Part shown: positions 11,394-23,066 of the stretch, one piece after another | Numbering within the stretch: position 1 is the stretch's first letter | Layout: every line of letters begins with the position of its first letter | Assembly: GCA_963920575.1 (NCBI GenBank) | Contig: OY986965.1 | Coordinates: forward strand, 12,104,290 to 12,168,289 | From: Narthecium ossifragum | Taxonomy: Eukaryota; Streptophyta; Magnoliopsida; Dioscoreales; Nartheciaceae | Length of the DNA: 64,000 bases | Direction of reading: 5' to 3' | Notes under the pieces: model-generated | The model's database searches: none | What the model was told of the DNA's origin: nothing | What the model saw: the letters and a program-made list of their open reading frames with translations, nothing else | Program-made: the position numbers and the translations under genes

Positions 11394-12786
11394 TGTTAGC
11401 CAAAATAATGGCTAAATCATTAATGACGAACACGTAAGCAAAAAACTAATGATTAAATGGACGATAACGATATAATTTTATCGACCAGATGAAACCTATC
11501 GACCAAATGGACGATAGAATATCGACCAAATGAACGATGAAATCCTATCGACCAAATAGACGATAGAATATTGACCAAATGGATGATATCGTCCATAGGG
11601 CACCAACATTTAAGGGACTAAGGACGATAATCGCCCAAAAGTCACAATTGGACATGTTGCTTAATATCATCGTCCAATAGCAATTAACACGTGTGCCAAA
11701 TATGGTTAAAAAACACATGCAGGTATGACGTGGACAAGAAACGATAAGTAAGCCAGCGTAATCGTGACGTATGCAATGAACGAGCATCGACCACGTGTAC
11801 TCTCCAACCAGACACGAACGTGGGAGAAGCTATTATGGAGCAGTTCACACACGATCTCCTCCTTTTACGCCATCAACCCTCAAGGCGGGAGCAGTTAATT
11901 AGTTCCTAGGATAAATAGCTTCTCTTCTCCACTGTAAACCCCCCCCCCCCCCCCCCCCCCCGCCCCCGACAATCTGTAACCTGCTCTTAAACATGGCTTT
12001 CTTATGTACCTGTAAGTTGATTAATAAAGTTTTCAGTTTGATTAATGACTTTCTTTTATTGCTTTCTTAGTATAATCTAGATAATGTAATCGTTTTAATC
12101 GCTTCTTCCTTTTGTTTCTGTTTTATAGTTCTAGATTAATGGATTTCTTTCCGTTTCCGCTTTCTGTCCGATCATGTTTCATAGTTTAATTAAGTTAATT
12201 TAGTTCTAGGTAAGATTAATTTAGTTTATTGATTACTGTTTCTTTTCTTCATGATCATAGGAGTATTTTAAGGTTAATTTAGGTTTAATTAGTCTCTTTT
12301 ATTGCTTTTCTTCAAGCTTTATTTACTGTTTTCCATTAGAATAAGTTACTGTTTCTTAGATTAAGTTAACCGAATAGATTTAAATGCATTTTCTGGATTT
12401 AGTAATTTAGGTTGATCTTTATGCCTTATTTAATTCCGTAATCTTAGATAACTTAAAGCTTTTCTTAGGTTAATCTTGATAATTAGATTATTGGGGGAAG
12501 GGGCCAGAGCCCCACATGCAACAAACCATTTTGTAATATGCCCATGTGGACTGTTTTGGGGTAAAGAATCCAAAAGGTGATAAAGGTTGCCACGTGGAAG
12601 CAAGGATTCGACCGGATTCTTGCTTGCTTCGCGGGCTAAACCCGGCCCCACCCCGGGCCACTTCTCTCAGAAGCTTCTTCGAGTGCTACCCCCACTTTAT
12701 TTGATTTTTTTTTAATTAAACCCCATTATTTCTAAATTTGTGATTTTTTTCCAAGTGGTTTATTTTTGGAGGTGTCGACGTCCACA
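11394..12786 (+). repeat. 3' LTR of Tat-1
   Basis: Starts TGTTAGCCAAAATAATGGC, identical to the start at 54854. Early U3 (about 11457-11600) is a degenerate tandem of a roughly 30-bp unit built on ATCGACCAAATGGACGAT. A TATA-like ATAAATAG at 11911 is followed by a 23-base C run. The part after about 12480 has no counterpart in copy 2 and includes a GC-rich stretch (12490-12670), perhaps an insertion. The end at GACGTCCACA is approximate. Confidence 0.75.
11939..11961 (+). repeat. Poly-C tract of 23 bases
   Basis: An uninterrupted C run between the TATA box and the R region of the Tat-1 LTR, absent from copy 2 at the matching place (55380). It may be longer or shorter in reality because such runs are hard to sequence. 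Confidence 0.85.
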
Positions 12787-13977
12787 CTGCTCCTTTGTAA
12801 TCAATGATTAAAATGGGATTCTCATTTTTATCAATGATTAAAATGGGATGCATGAGTGTTGTGATTCCCATTTTTATCAATGATTAAAGTTATTTTTGTC
12901 AATGATAAAAATGTAATGCATGACTTTTTTGTTCTCATTTTCATCAATGATAAAAATGGGATGCATGAGTGCTGTGATTCCCATTTTTATCAATGATAAA
13001 AATGAAATGCACAAACTTTTGGTTCCTATTTTTTACCAATGATAAAAATGGGATGCATGAGTACTATGATTTCCATTTTTATCAAAGATAAAAATGATAA
13101 AAATTTATTCTCGTAATGATAAAAATGCATTCTCGAAATGATAAAAATGAAAATTTTGAAATTTTTCTCATTCTCGGAATGATAAAAATTCATTTTTATC
13201 TTTCTCGGAATGATAAAAATTCATATTTGTCTTTCTCGGAATGATAAAAATTCATTTTTATCTTTCTCGGAATGATAAAAATGAGAATAATAACCCACAT
13301 TTTTTCATTTTTATCCATTTTTGTCATTTTTTAATATTATTATTCTCATTTATCATTCTCACTTTCCCATAATTTTTCATATTTTTCTAACTTTTCCTTT
13401 TTTTTGCCAATTTTTCCCTATTTAATGATAAAAATGGGATGCATGACTTTTTGGTTCTCATTTTTATCAATGACAAAAATGGAATTCCCATTTTTATCAA
13501 TGTTAAAATGGGAGCATGAGTGTTGTGATTCTTATTTTTATCAATGATAAAAATGAAATTCTCGGAATGATAAAAATAAAATAAAATTCTCGGAATGATA
13601 AAAATGAATTTTTATCATTCTCAGAATGATAAAAATCAAATCCTTGAAATGATAAAAATTATTTTTTATCATTTTCGGAATGATAAAAATGAAATTCTAG
13701 GAATGTCTCGGAATGATCAAAAATCATTTTTATTTTTATCATTCTCGGAATAATAAAAATGAAATGCTTGGAATGATAAAAAATGAATTTTTATCATCCT
13801 CGGAATGATAAAAATGACATTCTCGGAATGATAAAAATCCATTTTCATCATTCTCGGAATGATAAAAATGGGATGAATGACTTTTATTCTCATTTTTATC
13901 AATGATGAAAATGACATTCTCATTTTTATCAATGATAAAAATGGGATGCATGACTTTTTGATTCCCATTTTTATCAT
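12787..13977. repeat. Array of AT-rich self-complementary repeats
   Basis: About 1.2 kb built from two hairpin modules. Type I has arms TTTTTATCA and TGATAAAAA around one base. Type II has arms TTTTTATCATTC and GAATGATAAAAA around TCG. They are joined by GGGATGCATGA or short AT linkers, with order and spacing irregular. Short ORFs inside (for example 13717-13977 minus) simply translate the repeats. The array starts right after the Tat-1 LTR and ends where unrelated CT-rich sequence begins. It looks like a foldback-type element or palindromic minisatellite. Confidence 0.85.
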
Positions 13978-14878
13978 CTATTATATAAGGAAGAGGGGTT
14001 TTTGAAATGTCTCAACTATAAGACATAAAGAGCGGTCCAGATCTATCTCCAAACACATCCAACGGTCCAGATTTCATCATCTGCTTTGAGATTCCCACCC
14101 AAATTTTACTTCCCTCCAAAAATTCCCGCCCAAACTTCCTTCCTCCGACTCACACACCCACCAACCTATCTACGAATTCAAACCCTTCTTCAGCTGTGAG
14201 AGAGAGAGAGAGAGGACGGGACGTGAGTCCCATCCGTCCCCTCCCCCGTCCCCTCACCCTCCCCCGTCCCCACCCCCGTTCCCTCTGCCTCTCACCCTCT
14301 CCCTTTACCGCCCAGCCTCTCCCCTCCCCCGTCCCCTCTCCCTCTCACCCTCCCCCCGCCCAAGCTCCCCTCTCCCCCGTCCCCTCTCCCTCTCTTTCCC
14401 CTCGCCCAAGCTCGCCCTCGCCCGACCTCGCGCCGTCGCCGACCGCCCAACCCTCCACGCCGTCGCCAGACGCCACCCTCGACGCCCGACGCCACCCTCA
14501 ACGCCCGACGCCCAGCCGGCGACGCTCAAGGTAGAGTTCCCATCCCCTCTCCTCTCCCCAGCCGGCGCCGCCCGACGCCCCACGCAGATCTCTCCCCAGT
14601 GGCGGGGACGAGCTCGTTGAACTCGAGCTCATTGAATCTCCTCCGCGGCTTCCGCCGCTGAAGCTGTCGCCGGAGTCTCGCGCCGGCAGGTTTGGTTCCG
14701 ATCCCTCCCCAAAACCCCTTCCTCTCTTCAAAGCATGCGACACCCCTCCCCCACCATACCTCCTCTACGCGCCCACCACCCCCCCGTCCCCCTCCTCCTC
14801 CTCTCGACCCCTCCGCCATGGCTCCTCCTCCTCGTCGTCCTACCAGCGTCTGACGCCGAAGCTAGTGCCGCTCGCGGG
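13978..14878 (+). other. CT/GC-rich leader-like region with a 98-bp partial duplication
   Basis: TATA-like TATTATATAAGG near 13980, then a pyrimidine-rich stretch resembling a plant 5' leader, a (GA)n run near 14200, and very C-rich sequence. 14599-14696 is a copy, with one mismatch, of 14976-15073 in the gene fragment downstream. The proline/serine-rich frame from 14196 is a composition artefact and is not called. Confidence 0.6.
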
Positions 14879-15163
14879 ATGGAGGCGGCGCCGCACGTGC
14901 GCGACGTGCTGGAGTTCCTCACCTCTCGAGGATTCGCCAGCGCGTCCGATGCCCTCCGCCTCGACGCCCTTGACCGTGGCGGGGACGAGCTCGTTGAACT
15001 CGAGCTCATTGAATCTCCTCCGCGGCTTCCGCCGCTGAAGCTGTCGCCGGAGTCTCGCGCCGGCGGGTTTGGTGGCGGGGATGGGGAGTCGAGTTCCTGC
15101 TCCGGCGACTTTGTCAGCATGGGCTCGTCTCCGTCGCACACAGCAGCATACATGCAGCCGTGA
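14879..15163 (+). pseudogene. Truncated 5' end of an unrecognised plant gene
   Basis: From the ATG at 14879 the frame reads a helical start (HVRDVLEFLTSRGF), a charged segment, a proline/leucine stretch and a Ser-rich end with FVSMGSSPS, then stops after about 94 residues. This looks like the first exon of a conserved plant protein with a LisH-like N-terminus, cut off where homology to a normal exon should continue. The family cannot be named with confidence. No splice donor is obvious at the end. The duplication upstream and the strong GC content compared with its surroundings suggest a rearranged or captured gene fragment. Confidence 0.45.
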
Positions 15164-15524
15164 AGTCCAAGTGTATTCAGCGAGCTTTTGCTAATTAGAT
15201 GGGTTTTTTATCAAATAGATTTTTAATAGGGTTTTCGAATGAAAAAGATCACTAAATTGGGTATATCACCAATTAATCCTAGATTATTTAATTAGGTCTA
15301 ATCTAGATTTCCATTTTACTTAACATCTCTGGTTCATTAATTCGAAAGAATAGAACTCAACTGCAATCATCTGATATTTAAGTGTGAAATAGGATTTTGA
15401 CTTTGACTATTTGACCGGTCAACGATTAGATTTCCTCTCTAACAAATAACAACACTCCGATATCACTGCTCTTATCTACGTTCCTATCTTCAGCAAATAA
15501 AAGAAAAATTAGTACAAGAGCCGA
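15164..15524. other. Intergenic, nothing recognised
   Basis: AT-rich sequence between the gene fragment and the stop codon of the small membrane protein gene. It probably includes that gene's 3' untranslated region, which is read leftwards. Confidence 0.5.
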
Positions 15525-15803
15525 TTAAGACTTGTTCTCTGTCCTTCTCCTTCTAGTAACCCTAATGTACCAAAGCACGGTAGCTATCGTGGCGGTGGCC
15601 AGCCCTCCAAGAATGACCTCGCCGCCGGTGATCGACTTCGACGAGGACCGGTGCCTCGTAATGCTGATCTCCGGCGCCTCTGCTACTGGCGGCTGCGCAG
15701 CATTCGGTGCGGTGTAATCGGCAGCCAACGCTAGCGGCCGAGCCATGGCAATGCCGGCGAAGACATGGAAGAGGACAAACGAGAGGAGAAGCAAGCGAGC
15801 CAT
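15525..15803 (-). CDS. Small secretory-pathway membrane protein, 92 residues
   Basis: The ATG at 15801-15803 is chosen over one 51 bp upstream because it places a clean signal peptide at the start: MARLLLLSFVLFHVFAGIAMA, with likely cleavage before RPLALA. A short, Pro/Ala-rich luminal part follows, then a conserved GGEVILGGLATATIATVLWYI membrane segment (about residues 60-80) and a basic RVTRRRRTENKS tail, giving type I topology. The body of 92 residues fits the small uncharacterised plant transmembrane proteins with this GG-xx-ILGGLATA pattern. A TATA box lies about 110 bp upstream, so the gene looks expressed. No intron is needed. The molecular function is unknown. Confidence 0.75.
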   Translation of the reverse strand: MARLLLLSFVLFHVFAGIAMARPLALAADYTAPNAAQPPVAEAPEISITRHRSSSKSITGGEVILGGLATATIATVLWYIRVTRRRRTENKS

Positions 15804-15910
15804 GTAAGTGAGGAGGAGGAGGTTAGGAGAGCAGCCGGCAGCGCCACACCACACTAGTTAAAGAAGACGAGTAGAGAGAGCTACTGGAAGTCTGGAAGGA
15901 CTTTGTGGGC

Positions 15911-15918
15911 ATTTATAA
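15911..15918 (-). promoter_or_regulatory. TATA box of the small membrane protein gene
   Basis: TTATAAAT on the minus strand, about 108 bp upstream of the ATG at 15803, a normal spacing for a plant promoter. Confidence 0.65.
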
Positions 15919-16811
15919 GGTGAGGCGCATCTTTGTTAAAAAGTAATTAGAAACCCACTATTGAACATAAGGTATGTACTATGGAGTAGTCGGTTTGTCC
16001 ACTTCTCTGGAGTTTTTTGGGCAAAGGATTCATTTATAAAACAGGTCATGAACAGGTGGCAAGCAGACGACAACGCGTAATTCCAGTTGGGTAATATCCG
16101 AGGAGTCGACGTCTACGGATCTGGTTGGATCAGGACGGCTTAGGGGACAGGAGCCGTTGGGTCCAAATTTACTACCGTCCGATTGGTGTTTCCACTCGTT
16201 AAAATGGGTGCCGGACGGCTAGGATTGTTTGATGAGATGAACCAATAACGTCCTTTCAATAGATTATTGGCTCAACGAAGCTCCGGTCTCATCGAATTTG
16301 GGCTAGACCTAAGCTAGGACTGACTGCTTGACGAAAACGAGACCCCATAAAATAGCCACTGGTTTAATTTAATCTGGTTCAACTTTTTAATAGTACCAAA
16401 CATCATAAAGGAGTTTTTCATCAAGACGAATTTGACATTAGCAGCCTTCAGAATGACCAACGAAAAGCATGTATCCATCATAAATGCCCTAATCCAAGGC
16501 TTAACACAACAGCCTTTATAACCTATTTCTTCCCATTCAGACCTGCAAGTTACATCACAGGAACCCTAAATTGGGAATTTTGATTTTCATCAAGTGTGCT
16601 ATCTGGAAAGCAAAGTGCAAGAAACAACAGATACTGTGAAGGTTTCAAGGGCTGCAGGCACCAAATCAAATCATTCAAACAGGGGCACACATGGAATGAT
16701 TAGAACATTTGAGCACAGGAAGAGTTTTTCTTGTTCGAGACCATTACTACATCTGAGGCTGGAAATCGCCAAAAGTAAATTTGAAGTCTTTGCCAGTCAG
16801 TTGACAAATGA
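15919..16811. other. Intergenic region and 3' end of PBC1
   Basis: The right part should be the 3' untranslated region of PBC1 (transcribed leftwards); the left part holds the promoter of the small membrane protein gene. No further gene is seen. The frame at 16594-16815 overlaps the PBC1 stop on the other strand and is not called. Confidence 0.5.
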
Positions 16812-19800
16812 CTAATCCATCCTTCCTTTCAATGTTCTCTCTTGTACTTCGGTGGGCGTCCTGTCAGGAATCCATGAAAAGAGTATTAAAACCAGATAAA
16901 AGATGGAAAGATTAAGAGCTAGAATTGTGGCTCTATGCGCACTTGTATCACGCGATTCTCAGAGATAAATCTGATCAAAATTCTCCATGCTACAGATATT
17001 GTGGCGTATAGAAATATAAAAGAACATTTTACAGAATGAGAAGGATGTGATGAAAAATCCCCTCAAGTTTAAAACTTCAGCATTCAATGATAAAATGACT
17101 CGAACAACATCAATGAAACTATCTGAACCTTGCTTCCTTAATTGAGAATATGTACACAATTATGGTGATAGTGCCAGTACGACAAAGAATTCTCTATGAT
17201 GCTGCTGATTCCTGAAGATTTAATGGCTGGGAGATGCATGAATGACCAAAAAGAAAAGGTAGAGACTCAGTTGTATTTTATGCAGAAGGATAGAAATAAC
17301 ACTAGCAGAATAAAGCTAGCCCTTCCAGTGTTTCTTCCCTTGATCAAATTTCAGCAAAAAGGTATAAAGAATTGATAAATGCCTGACACATACTGTAACG
17401 AAAATTGTGTTGCAAGACACGTGTAAAGATTAAAAGGAAAATGAAATAAACTTACACAAGAAGGACATGAGCTCCCCAACCACTCAAACAATCACGATCC
17501 ACTGATGAGAGGAGTGCTTGTGAAATGGTCTCGAACAGTTCCTCAGGTTCCTAACATTGTGAAAACAGATATCTTTGACGAACATAAAGTATGAATAAAG
17601 AACAATGCAGTCTGCAGATACTGTAAAATAATTGAAATAAAAACAAAGTTTGCCATTTGCTGTTTGTCCACTCATGCAGATAGGATATACTTATTCTACA
17701 AGTTCATTTCCCATTGATAAACTTCTGCAAATATTTCTAAAAGCATGGACGCTGCACATTTTCTATTCCTTTGACTGTTACATCCCCTCTAACACTGAAT
17801 CTCAAGTTCATTGTTAAGCCATTTATAGCCTATGTTTTCATTCTTTATGCTTCTGTTCATATTTTAACTAGTCATTCGTAGGTCCATATAATGTACCAGT
17901 TATAATTATAGTCCAAAAAAACTTTCTGAGTCACAGCATGTATCGCAGTTTGTGTCACAACATTTTACAGAATGTTGCCATCTTACGGATATATTGTTGG
18001 CTACTAGGGTCCTTGAATATGCCTTATAATTAGTTTTCAACTAATTTGTACCTTACACAATGAAGAAGACTTTATGTCTAATTAGAAAAAAATGAAGTAC
18101 CATGTCTGGCTTGTACATGGATTCACAGGCACCATATAGGGACTCTGAGGCTGTGCCAGAAACAACAAAGTCTTTGGCAAGCTCCCTGCACATATTAAGA
18201 CGACAACATTATGAAAATTTAAAGAAAATGTCAGCTATTACATAAAGAATGTAATAAGGTACATCAGTCTCGAAATTATATGTGACATAGATCAGGGCAA
18301 AAACTCATTTATGCAAAGATTTGAAATTTAGCGACAAAAGCCTAAAGCTCGACAATATGAAGACCCCTGCTAGGCTACATATCATATACAAATCACATGT
18401 TTCATGCTATTAACTAATACAAGGACAAATATCTTATGTGCTTATGACCTTGGTATGGTCCACGATCTGTCCCTGTTTTACATTTCCCACAATGACTCGA
18501 TTTGGAAAAAGTTTATCTATATATAAACAAGCATCAAGATGTGGAAAAGTGGATCCTAAAGGAACAAATGTCCGGGGCAGGACGGGATTCCTATAGAATT
18601 CTACATCCTGCATTGGAGTGCGGTCGGAACAGAGTTTACACAGGTAATTCTGGATTTCTTTGAAACCGGGAAAATGCCCTCCAATTGGCACGAAACCTTC
18701 CTCTCATTTATACCAAAGTGCAAATTTCCACAGAGGGTAAGCCCCCGTTTGGTACGGGGATAAGTTTTTTGGGGTCAAGAGAAGATAGGGTTAGATGAGG
18801 TTAGAAAAAGTGGGGTTAAGGAATGGGGGTAAGAAAAGGTAGAGAGGAATGGGGTAGGTGGAATAGTGGTAACCCCATAATTATTACTTCGGTGTTTGGG
18901 GGTGGATAAAGTAGGGTTATCCCCCCTTATCCCTCAACCAACGAGGGCTAAAGGATTTCAAGCCGATCAGTCTCTGCAATGTGGGATACAAGGTGATAAC
19001 TACCATTTTGACTCAGCATATGAGACCGGTGCTTGAAGAAGTTATAGGTTTGGAAAAGTCAGCCTTCTTGCCTAGCCATAGTATACATGATAATGTGGAT
19101 TCTACCATTGAAATCTTACATTCTATGATAAATGCGTCGAAGACCCGAAGGTTGATGGTTGCAAAAATTGATCTTAAGTCAGCCTATGACAAGGTCAAGT
19201 GGAGTTTTCTTGAGAAGGTACTTGTAAAGATGAATTTCCCATCCAAGTGGATTAGATGGGTGATGAGCTTTGTCAAAGGTCCGCGGTTTTCTCTCTTCAT
19301 AAATGGACAAGTTCATGGATGAATTGTTTCTAAGTGCGGACTGAGGCAAGGAGACCCATTGTCTCCTTACCTATTCTTGTTAGTACAGGAGGTTTTATCC
19401 ATAATTTTGAAGAACCCCTTAGATGCTTTGATTGGATTGAAGGTGCCACAACCTGATTTCTCTCTGTCTCATCTGTTATATGCGGACGATTGCTTATTTG
19501 TTACGAGAGCTACATGTTTGGAAGCTAGAAGCTTGAAGCAAAAACTAATGCACTTCAAGGAACCCTCGGGGTTGGAGATGAACCCTTTGAAGTCAAGTAT
19601 TCGTTTCACTAAATGGGCAGGGGCAAATAGGAGGCGGACCATATGTCATATGCTTGGAATTTCAGTTACTAAAGGAGCATGGACTTATTTGGGTGTTCCT
19701 GTTAGCGACAAGAGGCTCAAGGTAGCTGATTTCTCACCTATTATTGACAGGATGACTGACAAAGTCTTAGGTTGGCAAGGCCGGCATATCTCGGAGGCGG

Positions 19801-22800
19801 GAAGGATTACTTTGATAAAGGCGGGAAGGATTACTTTGATAAAGGAGTGGAAATGAAGGGTGAGGAGGCAATTTGGGCGATGGGAATGCCAATTGAGGCA
19901 GACTCTATTTTGCAGGCTGAATTAAAGGCTATTTATCATGGGATCAGTCGGGCTAAGGAGAATGGCATCACGTAGTTGCTTATTGAGTCGGATTCGAAGA
20001 TGGCTGTAGAGATGCTACAAAGTCGAATGATCTGGCCGCAACATGTAGAATCAGTTCTATGCGATATATGGGGAGCTGGAATCCAATTTGAGAGTTGATT
20101 TTTGTATACATTCCTAGGAAAGACAATTGTAAAGTGGATGGGGTTGCCCGTTGGTGTCGCCACTCACAAGTGCCGTTGTACTAGGCATTGGAGGATGACA
20201 TCACCCCCCTAGAGAGTATTCTGTAGGTTTGTTAGCCTTGGTGGCTCAACTCATCAAACAAAAAAAACATTCCTTCAATGGTGCACCTCGCGAACATTAT
20301 CTATCGTATAGTTAATCTTTGTTTTTTACTACTCTTGTTAAGCATTTTCTCATTGTATGTTTGAATTTAGTTCTCGTCTATGACCTCTTCAAGACAATGA
20401 TTGAAAATCCACCAATACATATGTATCAAACATGCATGTTGAATTGTTGCCATTTATTGTGTCAAAAATTTATTACTCGTTTGTGATATTCTTGCATAAA
20501 CATGGATGAGTATTGAACATGATTACCAAAATTATGATAGACATGAATCTCAAGACACATCAATCTCAGTCCGTGTGTCAAGCAAAAATTTTACTCATCT
20601 GCCTTCACCACCAAATCTAAAACTTAAATATACAATTCATAAGGACAATTTTGGTTTTTGACCAAAGAAGGTGACTATCCCTATTTCTTATTCCACCATT
20701 TATACTCAAACATTATTTCCTTATCATAGGTAATCATTACCATATCCTTATTTTTCAACCAATCACCACAACTAGAATAAACATAACTTCCCAACATGTT
20801 CTAGAATACGAATCCCACTGTTTCTTTGTTATGGAATTGCTTGCTCCCAAAACAAGCGGCAGAGAGTTTAACAAGGTGTAACAAGCCTAGTTTTAGTGAC
20901 ATGCTCGCAGATATGATATAGCTAAACAGAGAACAGCTGCCGAAACAAAAAAATCCGAGACAAGTCGCATCATCATTCTCATGGTTCTACTGCAACATTT
21001 TAGCTTGGCATTCTAGAACAGAAAATATATGTACATTCAATATCTTGGTAGAGATTATGGACAAAGCCAAGCTATTTTGATTGGTCCTAGCATAGAAATA
21101 AGTGCAATAAACCCAAGGGACTTAACTAAAGCATAATGGTTGGATCAAGTTCACTAACTTAAGCATGTATCATGCCCAGATCCACTCGAAAGCATGATGA
21201 ATCTAGTTCAGTCCTGCAATAGGGCTCACATTCTTGTGATGGTTCTTTTCATTCCTACTCTTTCACTAAATTTAACAAACAAGGCAAGAGTTTTCTATGT
21301 TAGGTCAAGGCACAATGGCCAAAGAAAATTGAGACCTTACAGGAAAACGTAGGATTTCAAAAGACATGTCTAGCAGCATTATATACAAAATGGAATAGTA
21401 ATTCGGCCTTAAATTTGTTTTCAAAAATTCAACAAAGGACACTTGTTGAACAATAAGAGCACAGATACAGTTCATTAGGCATGTTCCAAAACTTGGATGA
21501 TAACTTAATGTGGCGATTGCAGTTTTATCCAATCTATGTGACATGAGAATGAAGAGACAAGATATAGTTCTCTCTACGAAGCATCTGAACCTTCATATAA
21601 CAAATGAGGCATAAATGCAGTTAATTTAAATAGAAAAATGCAACAATATGACTATGCCATTTGAAATTCATGATTACAGAATCACGTGATGGTCCAATGA
21701 CAGCCATGTATTTGGAGAACAACTAAGGTCGCAAATATTCTTAGACGAATGATTTGAGTATCAAAGAAATACTAGGAAAATTTCAATTCAAGACTAGCTG
21801 CAGATGTCGGATTAACTGTATGGAATGAAAGAGAAGAAAAACATACTTAGCACCAAGGCAATCCATAGTACAAATGAATGGCACGTTGTCGTCCCCCAAC
21901 CCAGCAATGACTGGTTGACAGAAGTAGGGGCCGAATCTACAAGATCAAAGTAGAAATTATGGGCAATTGTACCATCACATACAATGATAGGATCATTAAA
22001 ACGAACCAATACTTTTCAAGCAAGCTCGTATTAACATATAACACTCAATACAGATTTGTGTTCTCTAGCAAATCCCAAGATAATCACACAGAGGACTAGG
22101 GGCATTTATCATTAGAGATAGTGCTAAACTAGCTTAATAACAACAAGATTCTTTCGTTTACTGTAAGCTGGGATAAATATTCCACCTAATCGAAGCATAT
22201 GGTCATATTTAAAATAAACTGATCTCTTAAGCACATTTAAGCTTGGTCACATAATGATGTCCCTATTAATGTTGTGCAAAGACAATTGCATTTCTCTCTA
22301 AACTAAGTTTGAATGCATGTCTCAGAAGGTACAAAATATACTGTGGGATCTGTATTCCTATTTTCATAGGACATTAATTCCAACATCAGACCAATTTTCA
22401 GTACAACAAATTCTTACCACCCTGAAACTGGCTAATAATAATTCCAAGAACTTACTTATCCAATCCCATATATTCAAGTGCGGAAACAAACAAACCCTAT
22501 AACCGCGATAAACCTTTATAAACCAATTTGTAAGAGGTGAACCTTTTCTCATAGAGAATAGCGGAAACGAGGCTAGCAAAGGTTTGGGGCTTCATGTCCC
22601 TCTCCTCCCGCAGCTGATACAGCTTGTGCCTGAACACGAGCCGCTGGTACCTTCCGATCCATTACCACAACAACCCAATAAACGAAAAAACATCAGAGAC
22701 GAGTGATCGGACGGGGAAAGGGCCAGTGTTTCTAGGGTTTAAGAAACCGAACATGGTCTGCGCGTCGGTGGCGAGGCCGGAGAGGCCGATGTAGAGCTTC

Positions 22801-23066
22801 TCGTGGATCTTGAAGATCCTCTGGAAATCGGTGGCGATTGTCTGTAGTTGAACCCCAAGCCTCCGATCGCTCGCTATGGCGAAACAGTTTTTCCCGACCA
22901 TCGCCACTAAGGCGCTTCCATTGTACTCAAATATCTGCATCCAAAGCAAAAGAGAAATCACCGAGTGCTAGGGTTTCGATTTTTTTAACCCAGAAAGTGC
23001 TCCCACCATGGATGCTTAGAGACAGAAGTAGGGTTTGGGGAAGGGGCGAGAGGAACTCACCGACAT
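16812..23066 (-). CDS. PBC1: 20S proteasome subunit beta type-3 (PBC1), seven exons, 204 residues
   Basis: Coding exons on the minus strand: 23061-23066, 22753-22934, 22543-22650, 21847-21936, 18101-18185, 17456-17550 and 16812-16860. Every junction has GT-AG ends, phases agree, and the sum is 615 bp, giving the usual 204 residues. The product starts MSIFEYNGSALVAMVGKNC, contains SDRRLGVQLQTI, QRLVFRHKLYQLREERDMK and DRDCLSGWG, and ends LKGRMD. It is a structural beta subunit of the 20S core in cytosol and nucleus. Beta-3 subunits lack the N-terminal catalytic Thr, as here. The first coding exon has only six bases. Intron 4 (18186-21846) is enlarged by a LINE in the opposite orientation. The intron 2 donor follows ACCAT at 22752. 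The gene appears intact. Confidence 0.97.
18565..20269 (+). mobile_element. 5'-truncated L1-type LINE in PBC1 intron 4
   Basis: Antisense to the host gene. From about 18565 it encodes the reverse transcriptase: PGQDGIPIEFY, PISLCNVGYK, IDLKSAYDKV, LRQGDPLSPYLF and the catalytic YADD in LLYADDCLF, reaching about 19856. After a gap that removes the zinc-finger linker it continues with an RNase H domain (19855-20170: LQAELKAIYHGI, ESDSKMAVEML) and ends in an A-rich tail near 20260. Stops at 19321 (Gly to TGA) and 19974 make it inactive. A 24-bp unit is tandemly duplicated at 19797-19844. Confidence 0.9.
18741..18948. mobile_element. Tourist/PIF-Harbinger-type MITE inside the LINE
   Basis: 208 bp starting GCCCCCGTTTGGTA and ending ACCAACGAGGGC, with imperfect terminal inverted repeats of about 22 bp (both continue into GGGATAA). 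It is flanked by TAA on both sides (18738-18740 and 18949-18951), the target size and sequence used by Tourist-like MITEs. Without it and one TAA, the LINE reading frame is continuous, which proves it is an insertion. Confidence 0.9.

Larger units (their letters stand above)
1..12786 (+). mobile_element. Ty3/gypsy Tat-type LTR retrotransposon, copy 1 (3' part; left end outside window)
   Basis: The window opens inside the integrase catalytic core. The element continues after a nested insertion (428-6819) with the integrase C-terminus (to 7286), an antisense plant-mobile-domain gene (7414-10965, minus), a polypurine tract just before 11394 and a 3' LTR to about 12786. Gene order and the antisense gene match the Tat lineage. 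It is close kin of the copy at 28690-56088: both share integrase, antisense gene and LTR start TGTTAGCC. The LTR 3' end is set by a TG...CA boundary and similarity of the last bases to the second copy, so it may be off by tens of bases. Confidence 0.9.

Noticed and set aside
12590..12625. B-box-like GGATTCGACCGG suggesting a tRNA-derived SINE
   Set aside because: No matching A box at the right distance and no poly-A or poly-T tail seen.
13717..13977. Minus-strand frame of 86 codons rich in Ile/Phe/Met
   Set aside because: It is a translation of the hairpin repeats.
12800..13977. Possible CRISPR-like array
   Set aside because: Plant nuclear DNA, no unique spacers of constant length; the units are self-complementary and irregular.
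14196..14534. Proline/serine-rich frame
   Set aside because: C-rich leader sequence gives such frames in several phases; no conserved motif.
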